A stretch of 27,641 nt of DNA from a virus, in the IMG/VR virus record IMGVR_UViG_3300009408_000079, positions 1 through 27,641 of that record; one strand, written 5' to 3'. Of this stretch, positions 1-8,369 are shown piece after piece; the stretch's first letter is position 1; each line of letters opens with the position of its first letter. The notes beneath the pieces are model-generated. The model was not told the origin of the DNA. It ran no database searches and saw nothing but the letters and a program-made list of their open reading frames with translations. The position numbers and the translations under genes were made by a program.

Positions 1-421
1 GAGCGGCGGGGGTCTGATCAGCCGCAGCTGCCGCCATGGCCGACATGTCGTTGGCCTGGGAGAAGTCCGTGGTGTCGGGCTGAAAGAGCTGCCCTGGACG
101 CGGAGGAGGGGCCGCTGCCGCGGCAGGAGGGGCCGCAGGGGCAGACGCACGGAACCGAAGGCCCGAAGTGCGGAACGTGTCCGCAGCGCGTCCCTGGAGG
201 CTCCTGGCTCGTTCCATGAGGCGGTTGAAGGTGCGGCGAGCCGCAGGAGCGCCCGAACGCGCATCCCCGAAGAGTGCGGAGTCAGGAGGTACCTGGGTGT
301 CACCACCAAAGGCACGACGCATGTATGCCCGAGCTCGAGCCGCGTCAGCGGTTCGAGCGAAGAAGTCGAAGTCCAGGGAGGTATCCGCCAACCAAGCATC
401 GAATGTAGCAGCTCTGGCCAT
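1..421 (-). CDS. Putative virion protein, 3' end outside window
   Basis: An open minus-strand frame starts at ATG 421 and runs off the left edge, giving 140 codons with no stop. The start overlaps the stop of the preceding gene as ATGA. The product begins MARAATFDAWLADTS, has an arginine/alanine-rich helical stretch to about residue 80, then an alanine/proline-rich linker near residues 93-107. I do not recognise a family. Its place after the tail protein and another alanine-rich virion protein suggests an internal or ejected virion protein, which is inference from gene order only. The frame is clearly coding by its unbroken length and coupling, but its function is open. Confidence 0.7.
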   Translation of the reverse strand, partial: MARAATFDAWLADTSLDFDFFARTADAARARAYMRRAFGGDTQVPPDSALFGDARSGAPAARRTFNRLMERARSLQGRAADTFRTSGLRFRASAPAAPPAAAAAPPPRPGQLFQPDTTDFSQANDMSAMAAAAADQTPAA

Positions 422-1110
422 CACGCACTCCTTTGGCGAGACTGGAAGAAGAGCTTCAGGAAGTCGCTGGCCACACCCACTGCGGGAATCGCTGCACCCA
501 CGGTGTCGGCGATGGCCAAGGGAGCCCTGGAGGCATCATTGGGTGCCGCAGCTGCCGGGGGCCCAGGATTGGACTGCGTAGGACCCGCAGGAGCGGGATG
601 AACGCCGGGATTGGACTGCGCAGGAACCGCAGGAGCGGGGGAGGTGTCCGCGGAGCCACCACGCGCTGCGGCGGCCTGCTGGAAGAACGCGGAGGGGGCT
701 CCACTTCGGGGGCCTGCTTGGAACGTGCCCAAGCCCGTGGCCTCCGAGGTCCCCTGAGGAGCCATGGTTGCCAGGGTGGCTTGTTGGTCCGCTGAGGCGC
801 TGGCGCGTGCATCCTGAAGCCCTGCGCTTCGCTGGGAGAGGAACGCCCCTGCGTCCGCTCCTGCCTGGATGAGACCCCCCACACGACCAATCACTCGCTG
901 GCGCTGCTGTTCACGCATCTGTGCGTCCGCGACGTTGGCCTGTGCCTGTCCCTGCGCCAACGTGTTCTGCGCTTGGCGCTCCGCCCGGAAGGCGTTGCCA
1001 CCGGGACCTTCAGCGAGGCGAGAGACTGCACGGGCTGTGTTGAGGTCCCGCCGAGCGTTTGCAACGGTGTTGACACCCGTAGTGCCAAATAATGTGTCTA
1101 GAAAGCTCAT
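421..1110 (-). CDS. Putative internal virion protein, 229 aa, with short repeat
   Basis: This 229-residue protein is rich in Ala, Gln and Gly. The start ATG at 1110 overlaps the stop of the large tail gene (ATGA) and has GGAG eight bases upstream. Residues 15-120 look helical with many Gln and Ala. A Pro/Ala-rich stretch follows and holds two 14-residue repeats sharing the core QSNPG. The C-terminus has a hydrophobic patch (AIADTVGAAIPAVGVA). Small Gln/Ala-rich proteins after the tail nozzle gene are often internal or ejected proteins in podoviruses, comparable in position to T7 gp14. No diagnostic motif was seen, so the role rests on composition and gene order. Confidence 0.65.
   Translation of the reverse strand: MSFLDTLFGTTGVNTVANARRDLNTARAVSRLAEGPGGNAFRAERQAQNTLAQGQAQANVADAQMREQQRQRVIGRVGGLIQAGADAGAFLSQRSAGLQDARASASADQQATLATMAPQGTSEATGLGTFQAGPRSGAPSAFFQQAAAARGGSADTSPAPAVPAQSNPGVHPAPAGPTQSNPGPPAAAAPNDASRAPLAIADTVGAAIPAVGVASDFLKLFFQSRQRSA
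566..639. repeat. Two 32-bp direct repeats, period 42 bp, inside a gene
   Basis: Positions 566-597 and 608-639 match at 30 of 32 bases and lie 42 bp apart, exactly 14 codons. They encode the two QSNPG-containing units of the Pro/Ala-rich segment in the overlapping virion protein gene. The in-frame period suggests a recent duplication of a flexible linker rather than a regulatory repeat. Confidence 0.8.
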
Positions 1111-4100
1111 CGAGTATTCTCCATCTTAGTACGGAAGCGACCAGGTTTCACCCCCGCCTCCAACATTAGGGAGACGACCTGGGCACCCGTGGAGAACGGA
1201 AGCCCTCCGCCATTCCCCTTGGGGTCGGTGTCTTCAGAACTAAATACGAGCCTAATGGATTCAGTCTTTTGATGTTTCAAGTGAATATTCACTGAAAAGT
1301 TTCCATCAAGGTTGACCAGAGCAGCCATTTCGTCCTCCGTCCACAAGCGGGACTGTACCGCGGTCGTTCCGTCGTAGTCCTTGTAGACGTCCACCTTCAG
1401 GTAGCCGCTCTTCCAGTGTCCTGTAAGTAGCACACGTCGAACCCGTTGGTATCCCTGAATACCACCAAGCTTCAGCCATGATGTTCCCATGACAGTGGGG
1501 GCGATTGGGGAGGAGCTGGGGCCGGTGTAAGCCGTGGCTGACTCCGAGCGGATACTCCCGTCCGCTTGGAGAATCGTGAACATCCCGCGATACATGGTGG
1601 AGTCGATGGCGGTCAACCCCGTGTGACGGGTCCACACGTTCAGGCGGTAGTCCCATACCAAGACATTCTGGTCATCCATCACGAAGCGCACTTGCTTCGC
1701 AAGTGGGAGGATATCTGCGGAGATGGGCTGAGAGGAGCCCACCGTGTCCTCCACGTCCTTCCCGATGTAGTTGAGGGACATGTCGGGGTTGATGACGTAG
1801 AAGCCACCCTGGCCGAAGAAGATGACGCCGAAGTCACCCACCACCACTGACTCCTGCTTGAGCACGCCCGTGTCGGATGACAGGAGCTTGGGCTGAGGGA
1901 ATCCTGCCCCTGTGCCTGCGTTGGTAGGTCCCTCCCCCGCCGTCCAGAACAGCTGGTCCCGGGAGGCGAGGATGAGACGGTTGCCCACGGGGAATACCGC
2001 CGTCAGCTCCTGTGCCGATGTCTCTGGGAGGGAAATCTTCAGCGCCGAGTTGAACTCCGCCGAGATGTCCTTCTCCTTGTGCTTCGAGAACCATACTTCG
2101 TTGGGTTCATCCATGGAGATGCCAAAGATGCGGTCGCCGTAGGTGGTGATGGCGCTGAAGGGTGGAGTGGGCTCGGAGGCCAACACGTTGCCATTGGTGT
2201 ATAGGAGGTTGCCCTTCGCCGTGACGGAAGAGGGAAGCTGGTAAGTGAAAGCCGGAGGGAGTAGCGGCAACGGAGGATGGTGGACACGAAGGGGGTCGGA
2301 CTCCGGGTGGATGACATCGGAAAGGTAGTAGGTCCCTCCGGCTGACGCGGATAGGTACACCTCAATGGCCACGTCCATCGACTCCAGGTTGGTTGCCTCA
2401 AACAAGGAGGGGGGTATGAAGTACATGATCTTGCTCTTCTGGAAGCCTTGCTCCAAGGAGGGGGTGGACCTATGTACCTCTCCCTTGGCGTCCTTCCAGG
2501 TGAACACCAGCTTCACGAAGATGTCCGTTCCGTATTCACCGAAGGTATCTGTGGCTGCGGTCTTCCACGGGGCGATGTACGACACCGCCTCCACCTCCCG
2601 GATGCCATCAAAGCTGAATAGGTTGCCACGGTTGCGGTATCCGCTCCTGTTGAAGTTCACAAAGGAGGAAGTCTCCATGCCGATGTTCAGCGTGGTGGAA
2701 CGCACGTCGCGCTTGACTCGACCTACAAGGGGCACATCGGAGCCGAGCACGTCCTTCTGGTTGCGGAACTCCTGCACGGTGACTCCCGCGAACACGAAGT
2801 TGACATACTGCCCGTCAGCATCCAGCTCATAGACAGATGGTACGGGCATCTGCATTCCCAGCTGTCCCTGCCTCTGTGCGACGATGTTCTGTGACCAGTA
2901 GTAGTTGGGGTACATCCCTCCCTGAGCCAATGGCATGTATGTGACACGGTCTCGCATGAAACGGAACAACGGCTTGAACGTCGGGTATATGGACCCAACA
3001 GGAGGCGTGGAGGGTGGATACGAACACAGGCTCACTGACGGGGTGAGGAAGGCTTCGAGGGGGCCGTAGTGATTAGTCTGCTCAGCGTTCGTCATACCAG
3101 ACAACAGGAACGGGAGAATCATCTCCCCGTACTTCTGGCTGAGAAAAGGCTTCGCAGCAATCGCAGCTCCGTTAGCGATTCCTTGTGATTGGATGAGTGT
3201 TCCTAGCGTGGTCAGATCGAACACAGTAGTGGATATTGCGTGGCTGAATAATAGGCCCGGCTGCTGCTCTGGAGCATTCTCCTCTGCCATCATCGTGATG
3301 ATGTTACGCCCGGTGTCATAAGCCATGGCCGTGCGGGTCTTGTCCGTGTCAATGTAGTTAGATGCTCCATAGGTTCCAGTGGCAGTGGCAAACGTGTGTG
3401 TGTACAACTTGGGGGCCGGAGTGTACGCGGCGCCTAATGCCGGGATGTCATTCGTGGAGGACGAAGTGGCCATGATGGTGGTGCCAGCCACATCAATGAT
3501 GGACACACCGTAGTCCCCGTACATCCCAGAAGGAAGAGACGTTCTCCACCCTAAGGTAGGTGTATCCCCTACCATCTTGAACTCTACTGCCTCACCTACA
3601 TGAGGAGGAGGCCACACATCCGACTTCACACCAACGGCCACGACACACGAAGAGAAGGAGGAGGTAGGGGCGATGGCGATGTTGACCACGTCCGTAATGC
3701 TGGAGAGCACTAATGGAGCCGAGTAGTACGGAGCTACGGCGGACATGTTGATGTAGTAGCCAACCGCTACACGGCTTCCTACCGTGGTGGGGCCGGAGTA
3801 GGTGAGCGAGATTGCTGCGATGACGAACTTTCCATCATTCGTTGCGCTAGCCACTGGTTTCACAAACGTAAAAGTAGGTGATAGTTCCGTGATTGGAATG
3901 AGTGTGGTGGGGTTCTCCGGATCTGCGAAGTCCTCCACCATGAACCACGTCTTTAGGTACTCTTTAGGAATCACAGCGAAGTTGTCATTGACCAGCGTGG
4001 CCTCGTAGGCGCACTCCGACCACACGGTCATGATCTTGGTGCCAATCATCGCGTGAGACACGCAGGAGACTGTGCCATTAGGAGCTGCCAGGACCTTGGT

Positions 4101-4442
4101 CTTAGCCTTGACTCCTAGACGGTTGATGTCGCTTACCTGCTTCCACGAGAGGTCCGTTGGGCTGTACACGAAGCCACCAAACTCCGTCTGTGCAAAGAGC
4201 GTGTCATTGTAGGAGTCGATGGTGCGAATGGTACCTGAGACCCCATTCAGCGAGATGGTGTCGTAGCCATGGCGTTTGATGAAGGTGTCGTCCTTCGCCA
4301 CGACAAGGTTGTCCAGCGTTTTCATCGCGGGCTGGCCGCGGAGGATGTCGTCCCTTCGTTCCTTTAGGCCCGCGTGGATGGAGCCCTGTGAGGTGTCTGC
4401 CACCGCGATGGGGATGGGGATGAGCTTCTTCTTGAGCGCCAT
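1107..4442 (-). CDS. Large tail protein, probable tail nozzle/tubular protein B type
   Basis: This is a 1111-residue protein, the largest in the window. The start ATG at 4442 overlaps the previous stop as ATGA. The sequence is almost all beta-type, with repeated short blade-like stretches such as YNDTLFAQTEFGGFVYSP near residues 78-95. The C-terminal third has YGDRIFGISMDEPNEVWFSK followed by FPVGNRLILASRDQLFW. That pattern is typical of very large podovirus tail proteins placed just after the head-tail adaptor, equivalent in position to the T7 tail tubular protein B (nozzle). No signal peptide or catalytic motif is visible. Function is inferred from size, beta-rich composition and position. 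Confidence 0.75.
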   Translation of the reverse strand: MALKKKLIPIPIAVADTSQGSIHAGLKERRDDILRGQPAMKTLDNLVVAKDDTFIKRHGYDTISLNGVSGTIRTIDSYNDTLFAQTEFGGFVYSPTDLSWKQVSDINRLGVKAKTKVLAAPNGTVSCVSHAMIGTKIMTVWSECAYEATLVNDNFAVIPKEYLKTWFMVEDFADPENPTTLIPITELSPTFTFVKPVASATNDGKFVIAAISLTYSGPTTVGSRVAVGYYINMSAVAPYYSAPLVLSSITDVVNIAIAPTSSFSSCVVAVGVKSDVWPPPHVGEAVEFKMVGDTPTLGWRTSLPSGMYGDYGVSIIDVAGTTIMATSSSTNDIPALGAAYTPAPKLYTHTFATATGTYGASNYIDTDKTRTAMAYDTGRNIITMMAEENAPEQQPGLLFSHAISTTVFDLTTLGTLIQSQGIANGAAIAAKPFLSQKYGEMILPFLLSGMTNAEQTNHYGPLEAFLTPSVSLCSYPPSTPPVGSIYPTFKPLFRFMRDRVTYMPLAQGGMYPNYYWSQNIVAQRQGQLGMQMPVPSVYELDADGQYVNFVFAGVTVQEFRNQKDVLGSDVPLVGRVKRDVRSTTLNIGMETSSFVNFNRSGYRNRGNLFSFDGIREVEAVSYIAPWKTAATDTFGEYGTDIFVKLVFTWKDAKGEVHRSTPSLEQGFQKSKIMYFIPPSLFEATNLESMDVAIEVYLSASAGGTYYLSDVIHPESDPLRVHHPPLPLLPPAFTYQLPSSVTAKGNLLYTNGNVLASEPTPPFSAITTYGDRIFGISMDEPNEVWFSKHKEKDISAEFNSALKISLPETSAQELTAVFPVGNRLILASRDQLFWTAGEGPTNAGTGAGFPQPKLLSSDTGVLKQESVVVGDFGVIFFGQGGFYVINPDMSLNYIGKDVEDTVGSSQPISADILPLAKQVRFVMDDQNVLVWDYRLNVWTRHTGLTAIDSTMYRGMFTILQADGSIRSESATAYTGPSSSPIAPTVMGTSWLKLGGIQGYQRVRRVLLTGHWKSGYLKVDVYKDYDGTTAVQSRLWTEDEMAALVNLDGNFSVNIHLKHQKTESIRLVFSSEDTDPKGNGGGLPFSTGAQVVSLMLEAGVKPGRFRTKMENTR

Positions 4443-4744
4443 CAGCGGATCCTCAACGTGACTGTGACGGCGCCATTCGCCTTCAAGGAGATGAACTTGG
4501 ACTCGTCAGCTGATGGTCCTGCGTTATGTACTACGTTGGCTGTGTCCTGCTTCAAAACGGAGAACTCGGTCCAGGGGTGCCCGAGGTTGTGGGCGATGTC
4601 CTGTGCGGAGGACGTGATGGCCACGTTCTCCAGCACCACTCCACCAGAGGACGCCAGAGCATCGTTGGTGGAATCGATCTGCCGGTTCTGCACCAGCGAG
4701 CCCACCTCGGAGATAATCTGCGTGACCAGAGCTAGATACCCCAC
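4442..4744 (-). CDS. Small phage structural-type protein, 100 aa
   Basis: The GTG start at 4744 lies 13 bases inside the end of the adaptor gene and has a GGGAGG-type ribosome site just upstream. Residues 1-30 are helical and hydrophobic. The second half has the pattern DIAHNLGHPWTEFSVL, then a short beta-rich tail ending in VTVTLRIR. A HxLG-plus-aromatic pattern with a beta C-terminus occurs in small unassigned proteins beside podovirus adaptor and tail genes. I recognise the style but cannot name a function. It is translationally coupled to both neighbours, so it is probably a structural or assembly component. Confidence 0.7.
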   Translation of the reverse strand: MGYLALVTQIISEVGSLVQNRQIDSTNDALASSGGVVLENVAITSSAQDIAHNLGHPWTEFSVLKQDTANVVHNAGPSADESKFISLKANGAVTVTLRIR

Positions 4745-5427
4745 AAGCCACCTCCCTCTACGAAGTCTTGCAGGTTGCCCCCACGCACGTCTCGAACGCG
4801 GGGGGCCTCTCCACGGTCCACCAGGTGGGCCTGGTTGGTGATTTCCCGCTCAATGCGCTGGCGCTTCACCTGTGCGGGGCGTGAGTCCGAGTCCTCCTTG
4901 TCCAGTAACTGGACCGCCACGTCATAGACAATCCAGTCCTCCCACCCGTTGGGGTAGGCGACCGTGTCCGTGCCAAGAGCCAGCAGGGCGGGCTCCCTGA
5001 TGATGTACGCCTGGTAGTCCACCCCATCAGGAGGAGTTGGGTACAGGCGCGCCAAGGGGGCGCCCGTGCCGAAGCCGGTGAGGGAGTAGTGGTAGCGGGT
5101 GTTGCTGGTGGCCGTCACGCCCTGGTAGCGGTTGCGGTCCTGCCACTGGAGCACCTTCATCTCCTCCCAGAGGCCACTTACCTTGGTGTCGATGCCGGAG
5201 ACCTGGAACGTGTCCAACGGGAACACGACAACGCCACCAACGGTGACACCTGTGATGCGCTCAATGAAGAAGTTCTCAGCCAGCCCCACCGAGCTGATGA
5301 TACCAAGGAGCCTGCGATTGCTCGCATTGATTTGGTCCACCAGCTCGGCGTCGGGAAACGTCGAGTTCTCCATGTCGGCGGCACGCCGCACACGGTCTTG
5401 TAGTTGCGTGAGAGTCGCTGCCGGCAT
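4732..5427 (-). CDS. Head-tail adaptor (gp6/tail tubular A-like)
   Basis: The product has 231 residues, usual for podovirus head-tail adaptors. Residues 1-50 form an alpha-helical start (LTQLQDRVRRAADM, then FPDAELVDQINASNRRL), which is the hallmark opening of this group. A beta-rich middle and an RLYPTPPDG segment follow. Next is GWEDWIVYDVAVQLLDKED near residues 160-180, the conserved helix before the C-terminal tail. The protein would sit as a ring under the portal and connect head to nozzle. It lies directly upstream of the 100-residue and nozzle-like genes. Identification is by pattern and gene order, not by alignment. Confidence 0.78.
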   Translation of the reverse strand: MPAATLTQLQDRVRRAADMENSTFPDAELVDQINASNRRLLGIISSVGLAENFFIERITGVTVGGVVVFPLDTFQVSGIDTKVSGLWEEMKVLQWQDRNRYQGVTATSNTRYHYSLTGFGTGAPLARLYPTPPDGVDYQAYIIREPALLALGTDTVAYPNGWEDWIVYDVAVQLLDKEDSDSRPAQVKRQRIEREITNQAHLVDRGEAPRVRDVRGGNLQDFVEGGGLWGI

Positions 5428-5441
5428 GGGTTACCTCGTGT

Positions 5442-5663
5442 TTAGGACTTGAGTAGACGCACCAACGTCAGCAGCCCCTTCTTGATTTTGTCCTTGTTGC
5501 CACTGACGATGGCCTCAGCCGCTGAATCCACCGCCATGGAGGTCATCTCAGTGTCCTGAGACTCGTCCTTGGGGGTGTCCTCCGTGTCAGCACCATCACC
5601 ATCATCCCCCTCCCCGCCACGCTTGGCGAGGAAGAGGAGGGCGGACTTCTTTCCCGGCATCAT
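5442..5663 (-). CDS. Small acidic-linker protein, 73 aa, unknown
   Basis: The start codon pair ATGATG at 5663/5660 overlaps the upstream stop. The sequence has a short basic start (MMPGKKSALLFLAKR), then about 20 residues very rich in Asp, Glu and Gly, then a C-terminal helix ending KKGLLTLVRLLKS. No family is recognised. Its place between two structural genes suggests a minor virion or assembly protein. High third-position GC and tight coupling make it a real gene. Confidence 0.65.
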   Translation of the reverse strand: MMPGKKSALLFLAKRGGEGDDGDGADTEDTPKDESQDTEMTSMAVDSAAEAIVSGNKDKIKKGLLTLVRLLKS

Positions 5664-6022
5664 ACCGCGGAGTCCTTCATAACGGCGACGAAGTTGATTC
5701 GATCATCCGTGTTGGTTCCGGGATCAACCACAGCAGCTGCCGCCACGTCCCAGAGGTAGACGTCGAAACCTGTGGCGGTCTTGCCTACGATGCTACAGAA
5801 CTGGGCAACCACAGCAGTGGACTGACGAGTGGCCGTGGCAGAGAGCGTCTTGGGGAACGTCTTGTCGAACCGAACGGCGTACCGTCCAGCAGACACACGG
5901 GTGACGGTGAAGCCCTCCCCCTCGATGTTCACGATGCTGTTGCCTGCATCGACCCCGAAGGACCCAGCGACAATCATCGCAGCTCGTTCACCACGCATGG
6001 CATAGGTTGAACGTGTACTCAT
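5660..6022 (-). CDS. Putative capsid-associated (decoration-type) protein, 120 aa
   Basis: The ATG at 6022 has a GGAG site seven bases upstream. The 120-residue product is mostly beta-strand (SIVNIEGEGFTVTRVSAGRY, FDVYLWDVA, RINFVAVMKDSAV) with a short basic N-terminus. It follows the major coat gene and the strong hairpin at 6077-6116. Small beta proteins in this position are often capsid decoration or head-completion proteins, but no specific family is recognisable. The leader also contains a 6-bp inverted repeat (6046-6051 with 6059-6064) upstream of the ribosome site. Call by position and composition only. Confidence 0.6.
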   Translation of the reverse strand: MSTRSTYAMRGERAAMIVAGSFGVDAGNSIVNIEGEGFTVTRVSAGRYAVRFDKTFPKTLSATATRQSTAVVAQFCSIVGKTATGFDVYLWDVAAAAVVDPGTNTDDRINFVAVMKDSAV

Positions 6023-6076
6023 ATCAATCTCCAGTTGGCTTTTGAATCCCTGGAAGTTAGGGATGAAAATGTGGAA

Positions 6077-6116
6077 GCCCTAGACCTCCGGGCAGATTTG
6101 CCCGAGGGTCTAGGGC
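6077..6116 (-). terminator. Strong hairpin after the major coat gene
   Basis: A 40-nt inverted repeat forms an 18-position stem with one mismatch and one G-T pair around a four-base loop. It starts seven bases past the coat stop. On the minus strand it is followed by a short T-rich stretch (CATTTTCAT) about five bases away rather than a perfect U-tract. It probably acts as a partial terminator or 3' stabiliser, separating high coat expression from the genes after it. Confidence 0.75.
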
Positions 6117-6122
6117 GTCAGA

Positions 6123-7379
6123 TCACGGAAGGGTCACGCGGCAGTTCTTGCCGGGCGCCGTGCAGTAGAGCTGCCCACGGTACCGAGCACGGTACTCGAA
6201 GCCATCCGCGTTGGCCTTCGCACGGATGCGGAGACCGTCCCAGGTGATGAGGACCGGAGCTGCCAGCAAGGAGCTGAACTTCCAGGTGCTCATGGTGAGC
6301 ATGTACGCCACACCCTGGGGGCACTGGTAGTCCGAGAACACCGTCATGGTGCCAGCGGGCGTCTCCAGCTCGTAGCCACGGTATCCGATCGAAGCCGTGG
6401 AACCATCAGCGCGAACAGCCGACCTGCGGGGGCGGGTCGTCTGCGAGCCCAGCTCGATGCCAAGCTTCGCGATGTCGAGGGGCGACATGATGATGGTGTC
6501 GGGCTGCGCTCCGTTGCCTTCTCGGTTGACGCGAGCGCCAGCCAGCTGAAGAGCCTCGGAGATGGTTCCAGCGGCGGAACCGTCGTACCGGATGCCTGCA
6601 AGAGCAACCGGGTCGACCGAGCGGTCCTTTCCGAACCAGCTGTCACCAGCCGTGGGCGCGGTTGCAGGGAGCCAACCGTCGAGACCAGCCACCTTCGTGA
6701 GCAGGCCCGAGCCGTTGGGCGCGTCACCTTCCACGAAGAGATAGTCGGTGGCGACGAGAGTGGGGATGTTTCCCGCCGCGTTCCAGTTACCGGACGTCGT
6801 GAGCGTACCGGTATCACGGTCGACTCCGGTCAACTTCACACGACCCGCACGGACAGCGCCCGTGGTAGTCGCAGCCGCCTTCAGGTACATGCCGATGCTG
6901 AACGAGCCGATGTTCTCGACGTTCGAGATGGTGACCGTGGGGGAAGCCACCGCACCACCATCAAGTCTCCCGAGGGAGCCCGTACCGTCGCTGAACAGGC
7001 CCTTGTGAAGGGACCGGCGAAGCGTGGTGAAGGAGCCCTTCATCTCGTTGTCCAAGGCGCCTACGAGGCTGGCCTTGCGGGTCTTCGTGGTCTCCAGAAG
7101 CTCACCATTCACGCCACCTACGGCGTAGTCGGAAACCTTCGTAATCAACCACTCGCCGTACTGCGCTGAGCCCTGGTTGGCCTGGGCCGTGGCGAAGTCC
7201 ACCGACCGGCCCTGGTTGGACTCAATCTGGATGGCGATGTGCTTGATCTTCTCCTCGAAGTCAGTGTCCTTGGACAAGATTCCCCAGAAGGGGGTCTTGT
7301 CGAAGGTGAGGTCTTCGACGCGCGTCTGAGGCCAGAGTTCCTCGAGGACGGCATCGTAATCGCTAAGTGTTGCGGACAT
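6123..7379 (-). CDS. Major capsid protein
   Basis: The product has 418 residues, a normal length for HK97-fold coat proteins. The ATG at 7379 has AGGAG seven bases upstream. The N-terminal part resembles the N-arm and early helices of podovirus coats (LWPQTRVEDLTFDKTPFWG). The C-terminal half has IIMSPLDIAKLGIELG, then YRGYELETPAGTMTVF, the usual P-domain-like pattern, and ends FEYRARYRGQLYC. It directly follows the scaffold gene. A good promoter (7468-7496) and a strong hairpin (6077-6116) bracket it, as expected for the most abundant virion protein. Identification is by gene order and pattern. Confidence 0.92.
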   Translation of the reverse strand: MSATLSDYDAVLEELWPQTRVEDLTFDKTPFWGILSKDTDFEEKIKHIAIQIESNQGRSVDFATAQANQGSAQYGEWLITKVSDYAVGGVNGELLETTKTRKASLVGALDNEMKGSFTTLRRSLHKGLFSDGTGSLGRLDGGAVASPTVTISNVENIGSFSIGMYLKAAATTTGAVRAGRVKLTGVDRDTGTLTTSGNWNAAGNIPTLVATDYLFVEGDAPNGSGLLTKVAGLDGWLPATAPTAGDSWFGKDRSVDPVALAGIRYDGSAAGTISEALQLAGARVNREGNGAQPDTIIMSPLDIAKLGIELGSQTTRPRRSAVRADGSTASIGYRGYELETPAGTMTVFSDYQCPQGVAYMLTMSTWKFSSLLAAPVLITWDGLRIRAKANADGFEYRARYRGQLYCTAPGKNCRVTLP

Positions 7380-7443
7380 GGCTTATCTCCTAAAACATGG
7401 GGTTTTGGGAGCGTTTACCGCCAACGTACCGAGGACACCGCGA

Positions 7444-7456
7444 CCACCATTGGTGG
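7444..7456. promoter_or_regulatory. 13-bp palindrome beside the coat promoter start
   Basis: CCACCA and TGGTGG flank one central base, giving a perfect 6+1+6 palindrome. It lies just past the expected transcription start (about 7461) of the minus-strand coat promoter. The position suits an operator, though no binding protein is known. It could also be chance. Confidence 0.35.
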
Positions 7457-7467
7457 GTATCCCTGGT

Positions 7468-7496
7468 ATAATAGCACCGTTCGATATGGTCATCAA
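7468..7496 (-). promoter_or_regulatory. Sigma70-type promoter for the major coat gene
   Basis: On the minus strand a -35 TTGATG (7491-7496) and a -10 TATTAT (7468-7473) are separated by exactly 17 bp. It lies in the gap between scaffold and coat genes in an otherwise GC-rich sequence. The inferred start is near 7461, giving a leader of about 80 nt before the coat ATG. This suggests use of host RNA polymerase and extra coat transcription beyond the operon. Confidence 0.65.
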
Positions 7497-7500
7497 CTTC

Positions 7501-8352
7501 TCAATCCGGTAAACGTGCCATTGCTCGACTGAAACACGCGGTAGGACTCATGTCCTTTTCCTCTGGGGGAGAAGGCGAGCGGCTCTCCTCGGGGCTGGGA
7601 GCTTGAAGTGGAGCTGTGAGAGTGGGCTTCGTTGTCCCCGTCTCGGGGGTCAGCTTCGGGGACGGTGCATCAGCCACCGCCCCACGGAGCAACATGAACT
7701 GCTCCTCGAGCCCCTTGTTGAGCATGGCGGCCACCTCAGGGATGGCCACCACCTTCCCCGTGGACTCGAACAGGCGCACGGCCTCGTTGTAGACGCGGAT
7801 CTTGGCATCATCGTAGACGGACAAGAACTTGAAGTCCCCCTCTTGGAGGGCTGCTCCAACATCGTCCAGGTACTGGTTCTCCTGAATGGAGATCTCACGC
7901 TCCGTGACGGTCTTCTCCAGGGACGCCAGCTTCTCCTGCTGCGCCTTGATTTGGGCCTCCACGTCCTTGCGGAGGTCCGCCTCGGGACCAAGTTCACCAG
8001 AGAGGAACTTGGACGTCATCTCCTCGTAAGAGAGGCCGAACTTGCTGAGGGCACCGTCGATGTCTCCCGACGCCATCAGCTTCTTGGCCTCGATGAACTC
8101 CGCGACCTCCTTCTGCTGGGCCTCAAACTCCAGCTGCTGCTTGCGGATGTTGGCCTCCGTGGCGATGACCTTCTGGAGGCGGGCGTCGTAGTCGTCCGCT
8201 GGCTCCTGAACCTCCACCGTGGGAGGAGGTTCTGGTGGTGCCTTGGGGGCTGCGGACTTCGCCTCCAGCGCCTTCACGGCGTTGGCGAAGTAGTCGGGGG
8301 CTTCTGCGGGGGTGGGGGCTTCTGCGGGGGTTTCGGTCGTTGTATCGGCCAT
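7501..8352 (-). CDS. Capsid scaffolding protein
   Basis: The product has 283 residues and its ATG at 8352 has AGGAG seven bases upstream. Residues 1-50 are Ala/Pro/Glu-rich and likely disordered. Residues 55-160 form long charged coiled-coil helices (ANIRKQQLEFEAQQKEVAEF and following). The C-terminus is again Pro/Ser-rich and ends in a short basic helix (CFSRAMARLPD), as in scaffolds that bind coat through a basic tail. Gene order portal-scaffold-coat supports the role. It would act inside the procapsid and leave before or during DNA packaging. Confidence 0.85.
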   Translation of the reverse strand: MADTTTETPAEAPTPAEAPDYFANAVKALEAKSAAPKAPPEPPPTVEVQEPADDYDARLQKVIATEANIRKQQLEFEAQQKEVAEFIEAKKLMASGDIDGALSKFGLSYEEMTSKFLSGELGPEADLRKDVEAQIKAQQEKLASLEKTVTEREISIQENQYLDDVGAALQEGDFKFLSVYDDAKIRVYNEAVRLFESTGKVVAIPEVAAMLNKGLEEQFMLLRGAVADAPSPKLTPETGTTKPTLTAPLQAPSPEESRSPSPPEEKDMSPTACFSRAMARLPD

Positions 8353-8369
8353 CGTACTCTCCTAGTGGT

